Source: Helianthus annuus (taxonomy: Eukaryota > Streptophyta > Magnoliopsida > Asterales > Asteraceae). Taken from it: 64,000 bases of DNA. Location of the stretch: NCBI RefSeq assembly GCF_002127325.2, contig NC_035448.2:115675151-115739150 (forward strand), written 5' to 3'. This document shows, one piece after another, positions 10,585 through 23,400 of the stretch (position 1 is its first letter; each line of letters begins with the position of its first letter). Made by a program: the position numbers and the translations under genes. The notes under the pieces are model-generated. The model searched no databases and had not been told where the DNA came from. It was given only the letters and a program-made list of their open reading frames with translations.

Positions 10585-13500
10585 TAGGGTGGATACCGAG
10601 GGAACCACCCCAAGTGCAACCGGTGCAACAAGCATCATAGCGGGCAGTGCCACAAGGGTCGTTGTCTGAGGTGTAACAAGTTTGGTCATAAAGCAAAGGA
10701 TTGCAGGGGCGTACAACCAGCAAATCAGAATCGCCAACAACAACAACAAACTCCACAGAACCACCAGCAGCAGCAACAGCAGGGCAATAAAGGATGCTTT
10801 CTGTGTGGTACTAAAGGCCACTTTAAGAGGAACTGTCCTCAGCTGAACCGAAATCAGAATAACAACAACGAAGGAAATGGGAACAACAATGGGGGCAACA
10901 ATGGAGGCAACAACGGGGGTAACAATAATGGCAATGGCGCCCGAGGTCGTGCCTTCGTGATTGGACAGGGTGATGCTAGGAATGATCCCAACGTTGTGAT
11001 AGGGAAGTTTCTACTGGATAACTTTTATGTTACTGTTTTATTCGATTCGGGTGCCGATACTAGTTATGTGTCCTTAAAAGTTAGTCAAATGCTTAAGCGC
11101 ACTCCAACCCTTTTGAACCCCAAACACACAGTAGAGCTAGCAAACGGTAAAAGTCTCAAGGCCACACACATAGTTAAGGGTTGTAACCTTGTTCTCACGG
11201 GTCAGACCTTCTCTATCGAAAGTATTCCTATCGTACTTCGTAGTTTCGACGTTGTTATTAGGATGGATTGGTTATCTCATCAGCAAGCGGAAATTCTTTG
11301 CAACGAGAAGATTGTCCGCATCCCTCGTTCTGGTGAAGAACCCCTCGTGATTCGTGGCGACAAGAGTGGTGCTATTGTGGGCATCATCTTTTTCCTTAAG
11401 GCCCAGAAGTGGTTGCGAAAGGGCCACACTGCCATTCTAGCCTTCATTTCTGATACAACCTCGAAGGAAAAGAAGATAGAAGACATACCTATTGTACGTG
11501 ATTTTCCTGAGGAATTACCTGGTCTTCCGCCTCATTGTCAAGTCGAGTTTCAAATCGAGCTAGCTCTTGGAGCAGCGCCAATAGATCGTGCACCTTATCG
11601 TTTAGCTCCATCAGAACTTGAAGAACTGTCCTCGTAGCTACAAGAGCTCTTGGACAAGGGTTTTATTCGCCCTAGCTCTTCGCCCTGGGGAGCTCCAGTG
11701 TTATTTGTGAAGAAGAAAGACGGTACCTTCAGAATGTGTATTGACTACCGCGAACTCAACAAGGTGACCGTGAAGAATCGTTATCCTCTTCCACGCATTG
11801 ATGACTTATTTAACCAGCTGCAAGGGTCAAGTTTCTATTCCAAGATTGACCTGAGGTCAGGTTACCATCAACTGCTCGTCCGAGACGAGGATATCTCTAA
11901 AACAGCATTCAGGACTCGTTATGGGCATTACGAGTTTCTGCTTATGCCTTTCGGATTGACGAATGCCCCTGTGGTCTTCATGGATCTCATGAATCGAGTG
12001 TGTAAACCTTACCTGGATAAGTTTGTCATAGTTTTTATCGACGATATCCTGATCTATTCGAAGAGTCAGGAAGAACACGAGCAACACCTGAGGCTTATTT
12101 TGGAACTTCTTCGAACAGAGCAGTTGTATGCCAAATTTTCGAAATGTGACTTCTGGCTACGCGAAGTCCACTTTCTAGGCCACGTGGTAAACAGGGATGG
12201 GATTCATGTGGATCCATCCAAGGTTGACTCGATCAAGAACTGGCCTGCACCCCGTACACCAACAGAAATCTGCCAATTCTTGGGTTTGGCAGGATACTAC
12301 AGAACGTTGATCAAGGATTTCTCAAAGATTGCGCAACCTCTCACTTCACTGACTCAGAAGGGTGTCACCTATCGTTGGGGTGATGCACAGGAGTCCGCAT
12401 TTCAGCACTTAAAAGATAGACTTTGTAGCACGCCTATCCTCTCATTGCCTGAAGGCACAGATGATTTTGTGGTTTATTGCGACGCTTCCATCCAAGGACT
12501 TGGTTGCGTGTTGATGCAACGTGACAAGGTCATTGCCTACGCATCGCGCCAACTTAAAGTTCACGAAAGGAACTACACTACGCACGACTTGGAATTGGGA
12601 GCAGTTGTTTTCGCCCTTAAGATATGGAGACATTACCTGTACGGTACCAAGTGCACCATTTACATCGATCACAGGAGTCTCGAGCATATCTTCATGCAAA
12701 AGGAGCTAAACATGCGACAACGTTGATGGGTCGAGCTCTTGAATGATTACGAATGTGCGACAAGTACCATCCGGGCAAAGCCAATGTTGTGGCCGACGCC
12801 CTCAGTCGAAAGGATACTATACCTAAACGTGTGCGAGCATTACAACTTACCATCCAATCTAGTCTTCCTGCTCAGATACGAGATGCTCAGGTTGAAGCAT
12901 TGAAAGCAGAGAACATCAGGGCGGAGTCCCTACGCGGATCAAGAAAACGGTTTGAAAAAAAGGAAGATGGCGCCTACTATGTAAACGGGCGCATCTGGGT
13001 GCCACTTTACGGAAACTTGCGCGGACTTGTGATGGATGAAGCGCACAAGTCTCGTTACTCAGTACATCCTGGTTCGGATAAGATGTACCACGATCTCAAG
13101 ACTACGTATTGGTGGCCTAGTATGAAAGCCAACATAGCAACCTACGTCAGTAAATGCTTGACTTGTGCTAGGGTCAAGGTCGAATACCATAAACCATCAG
13201 GCTTACTCCAACAACCAGAGATACCTAAATGGAAATGGGAACAAATTTCCATGGATTTCGTTACCGGTCTGCCTAAATCTCAACGCGGAAATGACACTAT
13301 TTGGGTGATTGTGGATCGATTGACCAAGTCTGCACATTTTCTGGCTATTAAGGAAACGGATAAGTTTTCTACTCTAGCGGACGTCTACCTAAAGGAAGTA
13401 GTATCAAGGCACGAAGTGCCAACCTCCATCATTTCTGATCGTGACTCACGTTTTACATCTGAATTGTGGCAAGCTATGCACAAGTCCTTTGGCTCTCGAT

Positions 13501-14324
13501 TAGACATGAGCACGGCATATCATCCACAGACGGATGGGCATTCTGAACGCACCATCCAAACCCTTGAAGACATGCTTAGGGCATGTTTAATCGATTTTGG
13601 TAATGGCTGGGAAAAACACCTCCCGTTAGTGGAGTTTACATATAATAACAGCTACCACACCAGTATACAGGCTGCTCCGTTCGAAGCATTGTATGGACGG
13701 AAGTGCCGATCACCTCTTTGTTGGGCAGAGGTTGGCGACAGTCAAATCACAGGCCCAGAACTTGTGGTAGACACAACTGAGAGTTTTGCTCAGATACGAC
13801 AACGAATGGCGGTAGCTCGTGACCGGTAGAAAAGCTACGCTGATAAGCGCAGGAAACCACTCGAGTTCCAGGTTGGGGATCGGGTGCTACTCAAAGTCTG
13901 ACCTTGGAAAGGTGTAGTTCGTTTTCGCAAACGAGGCAAACTCAATCCGCGTTATCTCGGACCATTCTAAATCATTGAGAAAATTGGCAAAGTCGCTTAC
14001 AAGTTGAATCTACCGTCAGAACTCAGCGGAGTCCACAACGTATTCCATGTGTCGAATCTGAAGAAGTGTCTGTCAAATGAGACCCTCATAGTTCCTCTCA
14101 AAGAGCTCACTATCGGCGATCAGCTGTGATTCGTTGAGGAACCAGTAGAGATTACTGATCAAGATGTTAAGGTTCTCAAGCATACCAGAATACCTCTTGT
14201 TCGAGTTCGTTAGAACTCCCGTCGTGGCCCAGAGTATACCTGGGAATGAGAATACCAAATGAAACTCAAGTATCCCTAGTTGTTTAAGAAAGGTGCAACC
14301 ACTACTGAGGCCGAAGCTACTGCA

Positions 14325-14343
14325 GAATTTCGGGACGAAATTC
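14325..14343 (+). other. Pre-PPT palindrome of R1
   Basis: GAATTTCG-GGA-CGAAATTC, ending 19 bases before the LTR start at 14363. It survives intact although the surrounding pol is full of stops. Confidence 0.8.
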
Positions 14344-14352
14344 CAAACCAAC

Positions 14353-14362
14353 GGGGAGATGA
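14353..14362 (+). other. R1 polypurine tract
   Basis: GGGGAGATGA just before TGTGACACCCC at 14363. Confidence 0.75.
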
Positions 14363-16556
14363 TGTGACACCCCAGGAAAACCAGTAAACCACGCAACTTA
14401 ACTAGCTTCCTCAGTAACCACGTGCTAAATTTCGGGACGAAATTTTCTTAACAGGGAGAGAATGTGACAACCCTCGCAATTACATGTATCCGTATGATTA
14501 ATTAATATTAAATTGTGCTTAATGATTGTGCAGAAATTTGACTAAATGGTCCTGAATGTTTTCCTATGTGTTGGGAATTAATAGTGTCACAAAAAGTTAC
14601 ATAAAAGACACTATATGATACAACTTAGCACTTTAATGAACCGGTATCTAACCGAACAACCGGACATTACCTGGAACATCAAAATATTACTAGAAGCTTT
14701 GTTTATTTATTTCTGAGCTAGTTATTATCACTGGACACCCTTACACACTATATAACACCATATAGGTTTAACACCTAAACACTATACTTGAAATCCAAGC
14801 ATTTAACTTAACTACCCATGAAACTTAAACTTTACCGCCCCCCCACCCCCAACATCTTGTGGATGGTCACATGGAGGGTGACCCCACCAAAAATCTTGTA
14901 AATCCCACAATATCCATCATAATCTACCTTGGATTCATTTAGATTGCAAAAGATCTTGGAAGATTGGATTTGATTGGTGAACTAATTATATGGTAAAAGA
15001 AATTACACATGGACCCCTTCCCCCTCTTGATATTTACGGCCCACATGAGGACCCCGCTCATAGATTTTGTTCAATATTTTATTTAGATTTGTTGCTTGTG
15101 TATCTTGCCAAGATATTGCAAGAGATTATAAGTGTGGCTCCCTAGATCACAATATCTTCCCAAATCATTTCATATCTTCTCAAAGATCACACCACCTCCC
15201 TCACTCCCTCCTTTCCCTCTCGGCTCCCTCTATAATCGCCACCATCACCACCTTGTCACCACCATATCCATCCATTTCAAGCTTATTCAAGTGCTAGGAG
15301 GTGATACTTGGAGCTTGAAGCTTGAAGATCTTGAAGGAACTTCATACATTGCTTTTACACACCATCTTCATCATCTTTTGTTCTTGAGTTCTTCCCTAGC
15401 TTGAAGCTAGTAGTAAGATTCTTGCTAACTCTTGTTTACTTCACGTGTTAGTGGTTAAAGATTATATCATGATGAAATCACATGAACACTAAAAGAACAC
15501 AAACATAAATCTTGAACATAAAGATGAAATAGGATGAAATGTTACTAGTATAATGATGTTGATGATGGTACCTGACATGATAAATCTGAGTTAAATAACG
15601 GTAACCTTCTGCAAGTGATGTTAAATGTCGTTGTTGATCACTAAACATGTTAACAGAACAAATAGAACTTGCGTTAGAGCGCCATAAGCTGAAAACAGGA
15701 AGCTGTTAAACTATTACAGCCGCCTTCAGTCGGATGTAACCGAGTCATAACTTAACGAAAAATTGATTTTCTTGAGTCTATAACGTGTTATCTCAAAATA
15801 TGGTTCTAATGGCACTGGAATCATAATTTTTGGACTTCGTTTGCTATTTTTAAAGGGTCGTTTTGTACAGCAGCAAAGCTGCGTTTTTACTACAGAAAAT
15901 GTGTGTTATGTTTTTCGTCATAACTTGAAATTTGTGTAGAATTAGCTCATGAAATTTGTACTGTAGATGGACACTGATGTCATTGTAATTCTCCCACTGG
16001 AATTTCGTCAATCGGACTTATGATGAATTTTAAATGAATTTTTCTGTGGACTGCAGTCAGAAAGTGACGAATCTGATTGCAGTCTGGGAAATGATTTTTT
16101 ATAAAATATTGGTAATGAATTGGATCCCGAGATTTTTACACAAAAAATATTTGGATCGTTTAAGACCCTCTGTAAAACGTTGGGAATTTTTGGAGTAAGT
16201 TAACTATTTTATTAAAATGCCCGAAAAAAGCCCAGTTTTGGATATTAAAACTGAAATGACATAAGTAGTAATTGGCGTGTCTAAAGGTCGAGTATGTTAT
16301 CTGAGGATGATCTAACATACTATATGTCAATGAAAGTATTATGTGCAATATCGTATGCTTGCTCTTGAGTAGCTATAAAGTGGAATGCTTATATGGGCGT
16401 GAACTATTAAAGTGAGTGCATGTTATGTAGTATATACGTGTAGGAACTTTGTGCTCTATTTGAAACCACTAAATGACTAACTTGTAATCATACTAGGACG
16501 TGATTGACCGACCTTGACTGGTAGCTATTTTTGAGAGTCAAACCGAGCAACCAAAG

Positions 16557-17163
16557 GTGAGTTCACACTTTCTACAAGGCATGGGATTCCCGGTGGTTTG
16601 GGAATGGGTTAAAGAATTAAAACGGAACCTACATATCCTCCTTGGGTAGGATATGTACTGCCATCCTTCTTGGGTAGGATGCCAATATTAATCCTGCGTA
16701 TTCTCCTTGGGTAGAATACATACGTTCGTCCTCGTTGGGTAGGACAACAACCTTAAAACTTACTAGACAAAACTCTATCATTAAGTCCCTCATTTTATTT
16801 CGACTTAATCGCCGAAGCCAATGGCGAGCGGGTCATTAGTTAATAGCGCTATTAGGTTTGACAAACCTCACACTGTGCCAGTCGGACGGGTGTGTACTAA
16901 TGGACTATGGCAAACTGTCAATGATGATAGACATTGACGTAGGGCACAACTTACTTTCGTTAGTAGTCGATATGGTAACGGTCTAGTGGTTCACATGGGG
17001 AAGCCCCCACTGATTATGGATATGGTTTGGGGAATAACAAAGATACTGGTTAACTCGTGATTTACGAAACAACTTATGGTTTTCAAAACAAACTTCTAAA
17101 ACTAAACAACCAATTGTGAACTCGCTCAACTTTATTGTTGACTCGTTGTTACATGCCTTGCAG
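16557..17163 (+). other. Putative intron in R1 LTR leader
   Basis: Donor CCAAAG|GTGAGTTC and acceptor TGCCTTGCAG|G. Matches the R2 pair in sequence and order; 607 bp here against 441 bp in R2. Confidence 0.5.
16632..16745 (+). repeat. Four hairpins with compensatory stems in R1 LTR
   Basis: Stem pairs: CATATCCT/AGGATATG (16632-16655), CATCCT/AGGATG (16662-16681), GTATTCT/AGAATAC (16698-16719) and GTCCT/AGGAC (16728-16745). All share a loop of type CTTGGGT. The arms differ from unit to unit but each still pairs with its own partner. Confidence 0.85.
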
Positions 17164-17465
17164 GTCGTTAGGTATCTAGATGGAGCTTGCACGAGAAGGA
17201 GTGGTCGTTGTGGGAGATGGACTGTAGAGTTCCATATTAAATAATTAAACTTTATGAACTTATTGAACTTATGTTTTGGTTTTACGTCTTATGCTTCCGC
17301 TGTTTAATTTGAACTTGATTAACTAGTTTTTGAACACCAATTATATGGCGTGGTTGGACTTTAACTATTTTAGATACATTGTTCATTATGATTGGTGGCT
17401 TGATCCTAGTAATGTCACGCCTCCAAGCGGTGATACTCCGCATGGTGGATTTTGGGGGTGTGACA

Positions 17466-17623
17466 ATTACATATAATATTCATCATCGTAGCCCTTACAA
17501 ACCAAACTTTTAACCATAGTTTGTTAAAACAACAGTTAACAGACATAAATAAAAACCACAAGGATTCTTCAAAAATAAGTGGTTTCTACTTATCTCTCAT
17601 AAGAATTGATTTTTCATAAGCAT
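17466..17623. other. Short 3' flank of the RPA-like pseudogene
   Basis: AT-rich, with no coding signal. Lies between the R1 LTR end and the stop codon of the minus-strand gene, so R1 sits just downstream of that gene. Confidence 0.5.
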
Positions 17624-18891
17624 CTAATTGTTAACCTTAGTCAGCTTCTTCCGGGTTCTTCTCACATTAGTGGATAGCTCACCAACGTTGGCAACATCAG
17701 CATCTTGAGCCATCCGCTTTCCATTGGGACTTGATCCAGAATCCTTTTCAACTTCAACGGCTGAAGAGTCGGTCGTAACAGAGACAACATCCTTCCAACA
17801 GATCACAAAACAACTATTGATCTCATTTAATAAAATAATGAACTCTTTTTAAACGTACTAAACATACTTTAAAAATAAATACTCACCCTTGAAGTTCGTT
17901 CAGCAAACACCTGGGAAGAGTCTGAAAGGTTAACGTCTTTAACGTCAGCTACCTCTTGAGTAACCTAAAGGATCATAATATATGATATCATATATAAAAG
18001 TACAGAATCCAGTGTTTAAAACTCAAAAGAAAAATAAATAGATTGAAAGAGTAATTTTATATGCTACCTCTTTAGTATTTTCATCACCATTACCATCTCC
18101 ACCAACCAACTTAGCAATTATTACTGGATCATCAGTTGTTTTTTGCACAGTATAAACACAATAGTCATTTTTAAGATTGAACTCTGAAACATCAATCTTA
18201 AAAGCAGCCTTCTTATCAACCAATCGAAAAATCTCATGAGGGAATCCAGTATCATTGGCCTTAACCTGCCTCTCTCTTATGTCACTCGCCGCTAATCCAA
18301 GAAGCTTCTGAACATCTCTATCAAACATAACAAAAGAAACACTACCACTCTCATCCTGCACCCGCACTTGCACCTTGAACCTGAAATATACACAACTAAC
18401 AAAGTAAACTGCAAAACTATATTCAAATATCAGTCTTAGAATGTTACTTATATAAATATAACGCTAAATAATCATCATTTCTTACTTTGTGGTGATCGAT
18501 GTACATTCAGTATGACATTTGATACAAACCAAAGAAGTCGCAGGCAATCAAAGAATATCATCTGAAACATTTTCAACATTCTGCAAGTATTCACTTTTAC
18601 CCATCACCTTCTTGAAACACTTACGACAGGCAGCATAAAACCAACCATACACTTCTTTCACAATGTTAATTGTCGCAACCACAACACAAGACATTTCCTG
18701 TAAAAACATAAGACACTTCCTGTATAAACATGCAGGTGATAAACCAAACAAATAACCAAACTATATAAAAAGAAGTGAAACCTTTTCTATCTCGCTAATC
18801 TCATCAACATGTTTCTTCACACCTTCAGTTACAAATTCTTTATGTAATGGAAAAACACTCTTAGACGATAGTATCGTTTGAGAAGTAGAAC

Positions 18892-18896
18892 CACTC
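18892..18896 (+). other. Target-site duplication of R3, left
   Basis: CACTC, repeated at 25497-25501. On the minus strand it reads GAGTG and contains the splice acceptor AG of RPA-like exon 6. Confidence 0.92.
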
Positions 18897-20402
18897 TGTA
18901 ACAACCCTCATTAAAAGTCCTATTTATTTTATTATTTTATTCAATAGGAAACCCTAATTGAGACACCCAAGTGATTCTACACAAACCCTACAAATTTCAG
19001 AACATTCAGAATCAGGATCAGAGCCCCTAAAACCCAGGGGGGTATTTCCTACTCGACGATTATCCATATATCTTGCTGTCTAAATTGAATTTTGAGAAAC
19101 CGTCGACTCAGCAAGCCTACACCCACACGCGGCAAACCTACGACCATTTCGTGTCCCTTACGGACCGTAAGGGATAAAAGGCTTACGATCCGTAAGCCAG
19201 GACAAAATTCAGCTATAAATAGAGGATGTTGGGACTTGAGTTCTGGAGTTGGAACGACGTTCAAATTCATTTTCTACGTCGAAATATCACCTGTTTACTA
19301 CAATTAACACACACAATCACTAATTAGTATAGCGGGGGCTGCTACGATACAGGGTATTAACTCGATCGCTGCTACGATTCAATGTCCGATCGATTTAAAC
19401 TATCCGACAGGATGTTTAAGCGCTATCCTTTGTCATTAGTCGTGATTTCGACAGGATGTTTGAGTACCACCCGAACTCGGGGAATACTATGTCATTCGTT
19501 GTGAATCCGATGGATGTTTAAGTGATTGCACTTTGTCATTCGTTGTGAGGGTTTTAATCTCGTGAGTTATCGTAAATGCTGTATTAGTTATTTACCTAAT
19601 CGTGTGCACTAGGTTACAAGGCTAAATCAATAGGCTAAGCTCTGCCTGTATAAATCTGCAATATATCAAGGCATATCTGTAGATTAAACTTTGCCCGTAT
19701 GAATCTGCATGCTTATAATGTGAGTCATTCTCTTTTTATCAATTGTTTTACAAAACTCCAAGTTATTTTCAAAGTTATAATTACAGGGATTAAGTCTTTG
19801 AAATCACCAAATTACAGCCGGTATGTGGGGTTTTTTATACATTACTTGATAATCTTCACCATTGGGGCAGCCAATGGGTGATATGACCATAATCATAGAC
19901 ACCATTGGACAATGAGAGGGCCAATGGGTCGAGTGACAAAGTACCGTGGGTAGTTGGTTTGATATCAGAAACATTGTAATCTCTCTTAATACTGTAAATT
20001 ATAACAAACGAGTCGTTTTAGCCAAATGAATTATTCACTCAGTATTTCCTGCTGACAAAACCTTTTTCAAACATGTTTCAGGTAATTACAGTAGATTGGA
20101 GTAAGAATTGGATACTGCACTGAAAGGCTTCAAGAAGTGGTTTATTTTATTAATTAAATCAAATTAAGAAATATTGTTTTATGTAATCAAATTTATCTTT
20201 ATTAAAGCTACCTTTGTAAAACATGGGTTTATTCCATCTACTTAATAAATAAAAATCCGGTGTTTTCTAAACTCTGATATTTTTCCTAACTCACGGTCCT
20301 GATGAAATTTCCCCAGCAACATTTTTTTTCAAAACAATCACCGGTACCACTGGGCTGTTCGCGGCTTTCGATTCCGTCCAGGGTGGGTCGGGGGCCGTGA
20401 CA
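18897..20402 (+). repeat. R3 5' LTR
   Basis: Starts TGTAACAACCC, ends GGCCGTGACA. Holds two palindromes (19155-19173, 19180-19198) and a TATA box (19214-19222). Confidence 0.93.
19155..19222 (+). promoter_or_regulatory. R3 LTR promoter: two palindromes next to a TATA box
   Basis: CCCTTACGG-A-CCGTAAGGG (nine-base perfect arms), then GGCTTACGA-T-CCGTAAGCC (one mismatch), then TATAAATAG 15 bases on. In the 3' LTR (24249-24316) the second palindrome is perfect. Looks like paired operator-type sites upstream of the start of transcription. Confidence 0.75.
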
Positions 20403-20407
20403 GAAGG

Positions 20408-20419
20408 TGGTATCAGAGC
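20408..20419 (+). other. R3 primer-binding site
   Basis: TGGTATCAGAGC, five bases after the LTR; initiator methionine tRNA type. Confidence 0.88.
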
Positions 20420-23400
20420 TAAGCCACTTGTTTAAGCAATTGGGTGTTGTAATAATACCTAAGTTTAATCAAAGAGTTAGGAATTTGAAATTTTCTGGTA
20501 GCACTCAGGATAGTACTTAGACTTGAACTTAAGAAAAGATGCCTTAGTATAAGCTTCGAGATAAGCTAAGTACTTGTGTAAATAAAGTATGAGGGATTTT
20601 GGTATGCCGTAAGAATGACGATTAGAACATTGCAGGCAGTAGCACTTAAATTGCTATTAGTTCTTGCTTATTGATATTACTTGGGCTAGAATAAGATATG
20701 TTACGGGAAATACAAGTTTCCTTCGTTCTGGATAAAAGCCCTAATAAAAGAGGCACTTTTGAAAAGATACTATTTACGGGAAATAGAAAATTTTCTCCGG
20801 CAGGACTGGGTATGGTGTAGCAAGACTCTCCAGTTTGTCCGGATATACTAGGGTTACCTCTCCAGCGTAAACCGGATAAGATGGGATAAATAATATGTCA
20901 AACAAGTGACAAGATTTCCCTAAATAATATCATGATCTGATATCTGACTTATTTTTGGAAATTTGAATATGTTAAATACATTGACCTTATAAAGGGTATG
21001 TATATTACAGCATGTGAAATATATGATTATATAGATATATATATCTATAAGGAATTCCAGAAGCCAAATAGGAATAAAGCACAAGCATATGTGTCTAGAT
21101 TTCTTTATTTGGAATCTCTTTTCCGATATCAAACATTATTTCGTTTGATCATCTGTCTCGTAACTCGTGCGACAATATAAACACTGGAAACCCTCTAAAT
21201 TGGGACGCCATTAAAAGTATAAAAATTTCCAATACGTTACCATAAACTCTTAACGCAAGTAAGAAGCATGTAAAGTTGTGCTAATGCAAAAAAAAAAAAA
21301 AAATACATGAAACTTAAATTATACGTCCACAGACGTTAAAGTATATCGGACACGACTTTCGAGGCAAGACCTCTGGAAAATATGATTAGGTACCACGACA
21401 TGAATCCCGTCAGTGGAAGAACTACTAAGCAAAAAGCTGCACTCTGCCACGTGATCCTACAAACAATATGAATATCGCTGAGGTAAGTTGGAACAAGATT
21501 TCACAACCATCGGTGCATAGTCTAATCAGAGTTATAGTTATTAGCAATGTAAAAAGGGTCACATACCTTTGCAATTCCCCTATTTCATTCTATTTGACAT
21601 TCCCTGGTAAAATCACTTAATAACGGTTATCACCCAAAATTCCAGATAAATTTCTTAAATTTCTTTTGTTAAAATTCTGACCTCTGTGAATAGACTTTTG
21701 CATTTCTACTTCTGGTCATCATACCATGAGGAATTTTTCATAGTAACAAATATTGATCTATTTCATTTCTTGGTAAAACCACACTGTTTGTTGCGCATGT
21801 GGTTTGTTTAATTTATGAAGACCGCTGGAGGGCTTCATTCCAATTTGTTGTTTCATCCGATTCAAATTTAATTTCGCCATACTTGATTTTTGGCACTGTG
21901 AACCGCATTATTGCAAAACGATGACTCTTTGATATCGAGTCAATAAAACTCTTGAAAAACTCAATTTTCTTTGGTATACATGGTTTTGTTGTGACCATGT
22001 CCGAACTTTCTTATTGATACATGAACTCGTTTTGTTCAACTGCTTGAACTTGCTCGCATTACATATTCATTTCAAAAAACCCATATGATGGATTGAAGCT
22101 ATCATATTCAAAATAATACCAACAAGCACTTCATTTGTTTTGAATCATAACATGCTTGTTTGGCCTTCGACTTCACTGAATTATTTCTTGGATCACGATC
22201 ATCTTGTGGTGATGTTTTCACAAGTTTGAAGCTTGCTCTAATCTCGTTGCTCACACCATGCTCGGATTTAATTATTTAATTATTTATTGTGTATTGATAT
22301 TAAATCCGCTTGTTTGATCTATGTATTATCAGTCTTAATGCAATTGTGTGTTAAGATAATGGTACCCCAATTCGTGTTAAATATTCCGGTGTACCTCTTA
22401 ATGGTTCTTTCACCATCGAGCGAACATTTCGTGATATTCATTACCTTTTCTCTTCACTCAAAAATACTGTTCATTCGTTCCATTTTCAGTTGTAGATCCT
22501 ATAAAAATTATTGGAAACAAATATTTAGATTTACTTTGTGAACCCTTCACTTAAATTTAGAAAACAGTGATACTTATTTGATCACTTCTATTATTTCCTT
22601 GTTTCAATCACTACGACACCTTGTGATGTTGGTATAAACTTGCAACTTGTGCTAAATTACTATCAATCGTTTCATGCGGAACTATTTATGTTTTTCGTTT
22701 GCACACATTATATACAGATTTAATTATTTATTCATATTGAATCCGCTTTATTGATTTATTCTATAAAAGCAATCTTAACACAAATCTTGTGCTAAGATAA
22801 TGATACACAAATTCATTTTGGTGTATCTCTTAATGATTCTTACGTCATCAATCAAGTGTTTCATAATCTTTATTGCTTTATCGTCTTTGATCGAAAAACA
22901 TTATTCAATTGTTTCAATTTCAATTGAAAATCCTACTAGAATTGTTTTCGAACTTGCTTCGTTGAACTTTCATTTGATTTAAAGCATGGTGAAACTTATT
23001 TCATTCACCACTATTATTATTTCGATCGCTACGACACCTTGTGGTGGGGTTTTCTTTAATTTGAAATTTGAGCTATTCTCATTTTCACACCTGATGTACG
23101 GATTTAATTTATTTAATTTTGTTCATTCCTTTTCTTAAACAATTTTAATGCAATTATGTGTTAAGATAAAGTACACAAATTCATATCATATTCCGTGTAC
23201 CTCTAAAAGTTTCTTTCATCACTGATCGAAAATTCTATGATATTTATTTAGTCTTATCATCATGAATTAAAAATCCTATTCGAAATGAATATCCAAATCT
23301 ACTTCATTAAAAGCTTTCAGTTGATTACACGGTGAATTTGTTCGATCACCATAATTATTGAATTATTTCAATCATTACGACACCTTGCGGTGTTAATATA

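Larger units (their letters stand above)
10585..14362 (+). pseudogene. R1 gag C-terminus and pol, multiply broken
   Basis: Resumes the R1 gag frame with a TAG, then three zinc knuckles: CNRCNKHHSGQC, CLRCNKFGHKAKDC and CFLCGTKGHFKRNC. An Asn/Gly linker leads to protease with the DSGAD active site near 11050. RT begins at [14 protein letters not shown] with FIDDIL at about 12040, then RNase H, then integrase with HHCC and D-D-E residues. Stops: TAG 11635-11637, TGA 12724-12726, TAG 13827-13829, and several more to 14290. A one-base loss near 12755-12765 shifts the frame between RNase H and integrase. Gag and pol share one frame, as in chromoviruses. This part shows what R2 lost: the third knuckle, protease and RT N-terminus. 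Confidence 0.9.
1..17465 (+). mobile_element. R1: degenerate Ty3/gypsy LTR retrotransposon, split by R2
   Basis: The first 48 bases are the end of its 5' LTR; the rest of that LTR lies before the window. The same 48 bases recur exactly at the end of the 3' LTR (17418-17465), which pairs the two. Order: LTR end, tRNA-iMet primer-binding site, gag, then R2, then the rest of gag, protease, RT, RNase H, integrase, polypurine tract and 3' LTR. Without R2 the internal region is about 5 kb. Many stops and a frameshift make it non-coding. The pol features and long LTRs suggest a Tekay/Del-type chromovirus; that lineage is an inference. The 5-bp duplication cannot be checked because the left end is missing; the right flank is ATTAC. 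Confidence 0.9.
14363..17465 (+). repeat. R1 3' LTR (3103 bp)
   Basis: Starts TGTGACACCCCAGG like R2, repeats the pol-end junction at 14427-14472, and ends GTGTGACA. The start and the end (from about 16500) resemble R2, while the middle (14480-16450) is unrelated, so the two LTRs share terminal modules only. A TATA-like CTATATAAC is at about 14747. A putative leader intron (16557-17163) and a hairpin array (16632-16745) lie near the end. Short open frames at 15067-15404 are not convincing. Confidence 0.9.

Noticed and set aside
15067..15404. Overlapping Ser/His/Pro-rich frames
   Set aside because: Within the R1 3' LTR, low-complexity CACC/CTCC tract, no support.
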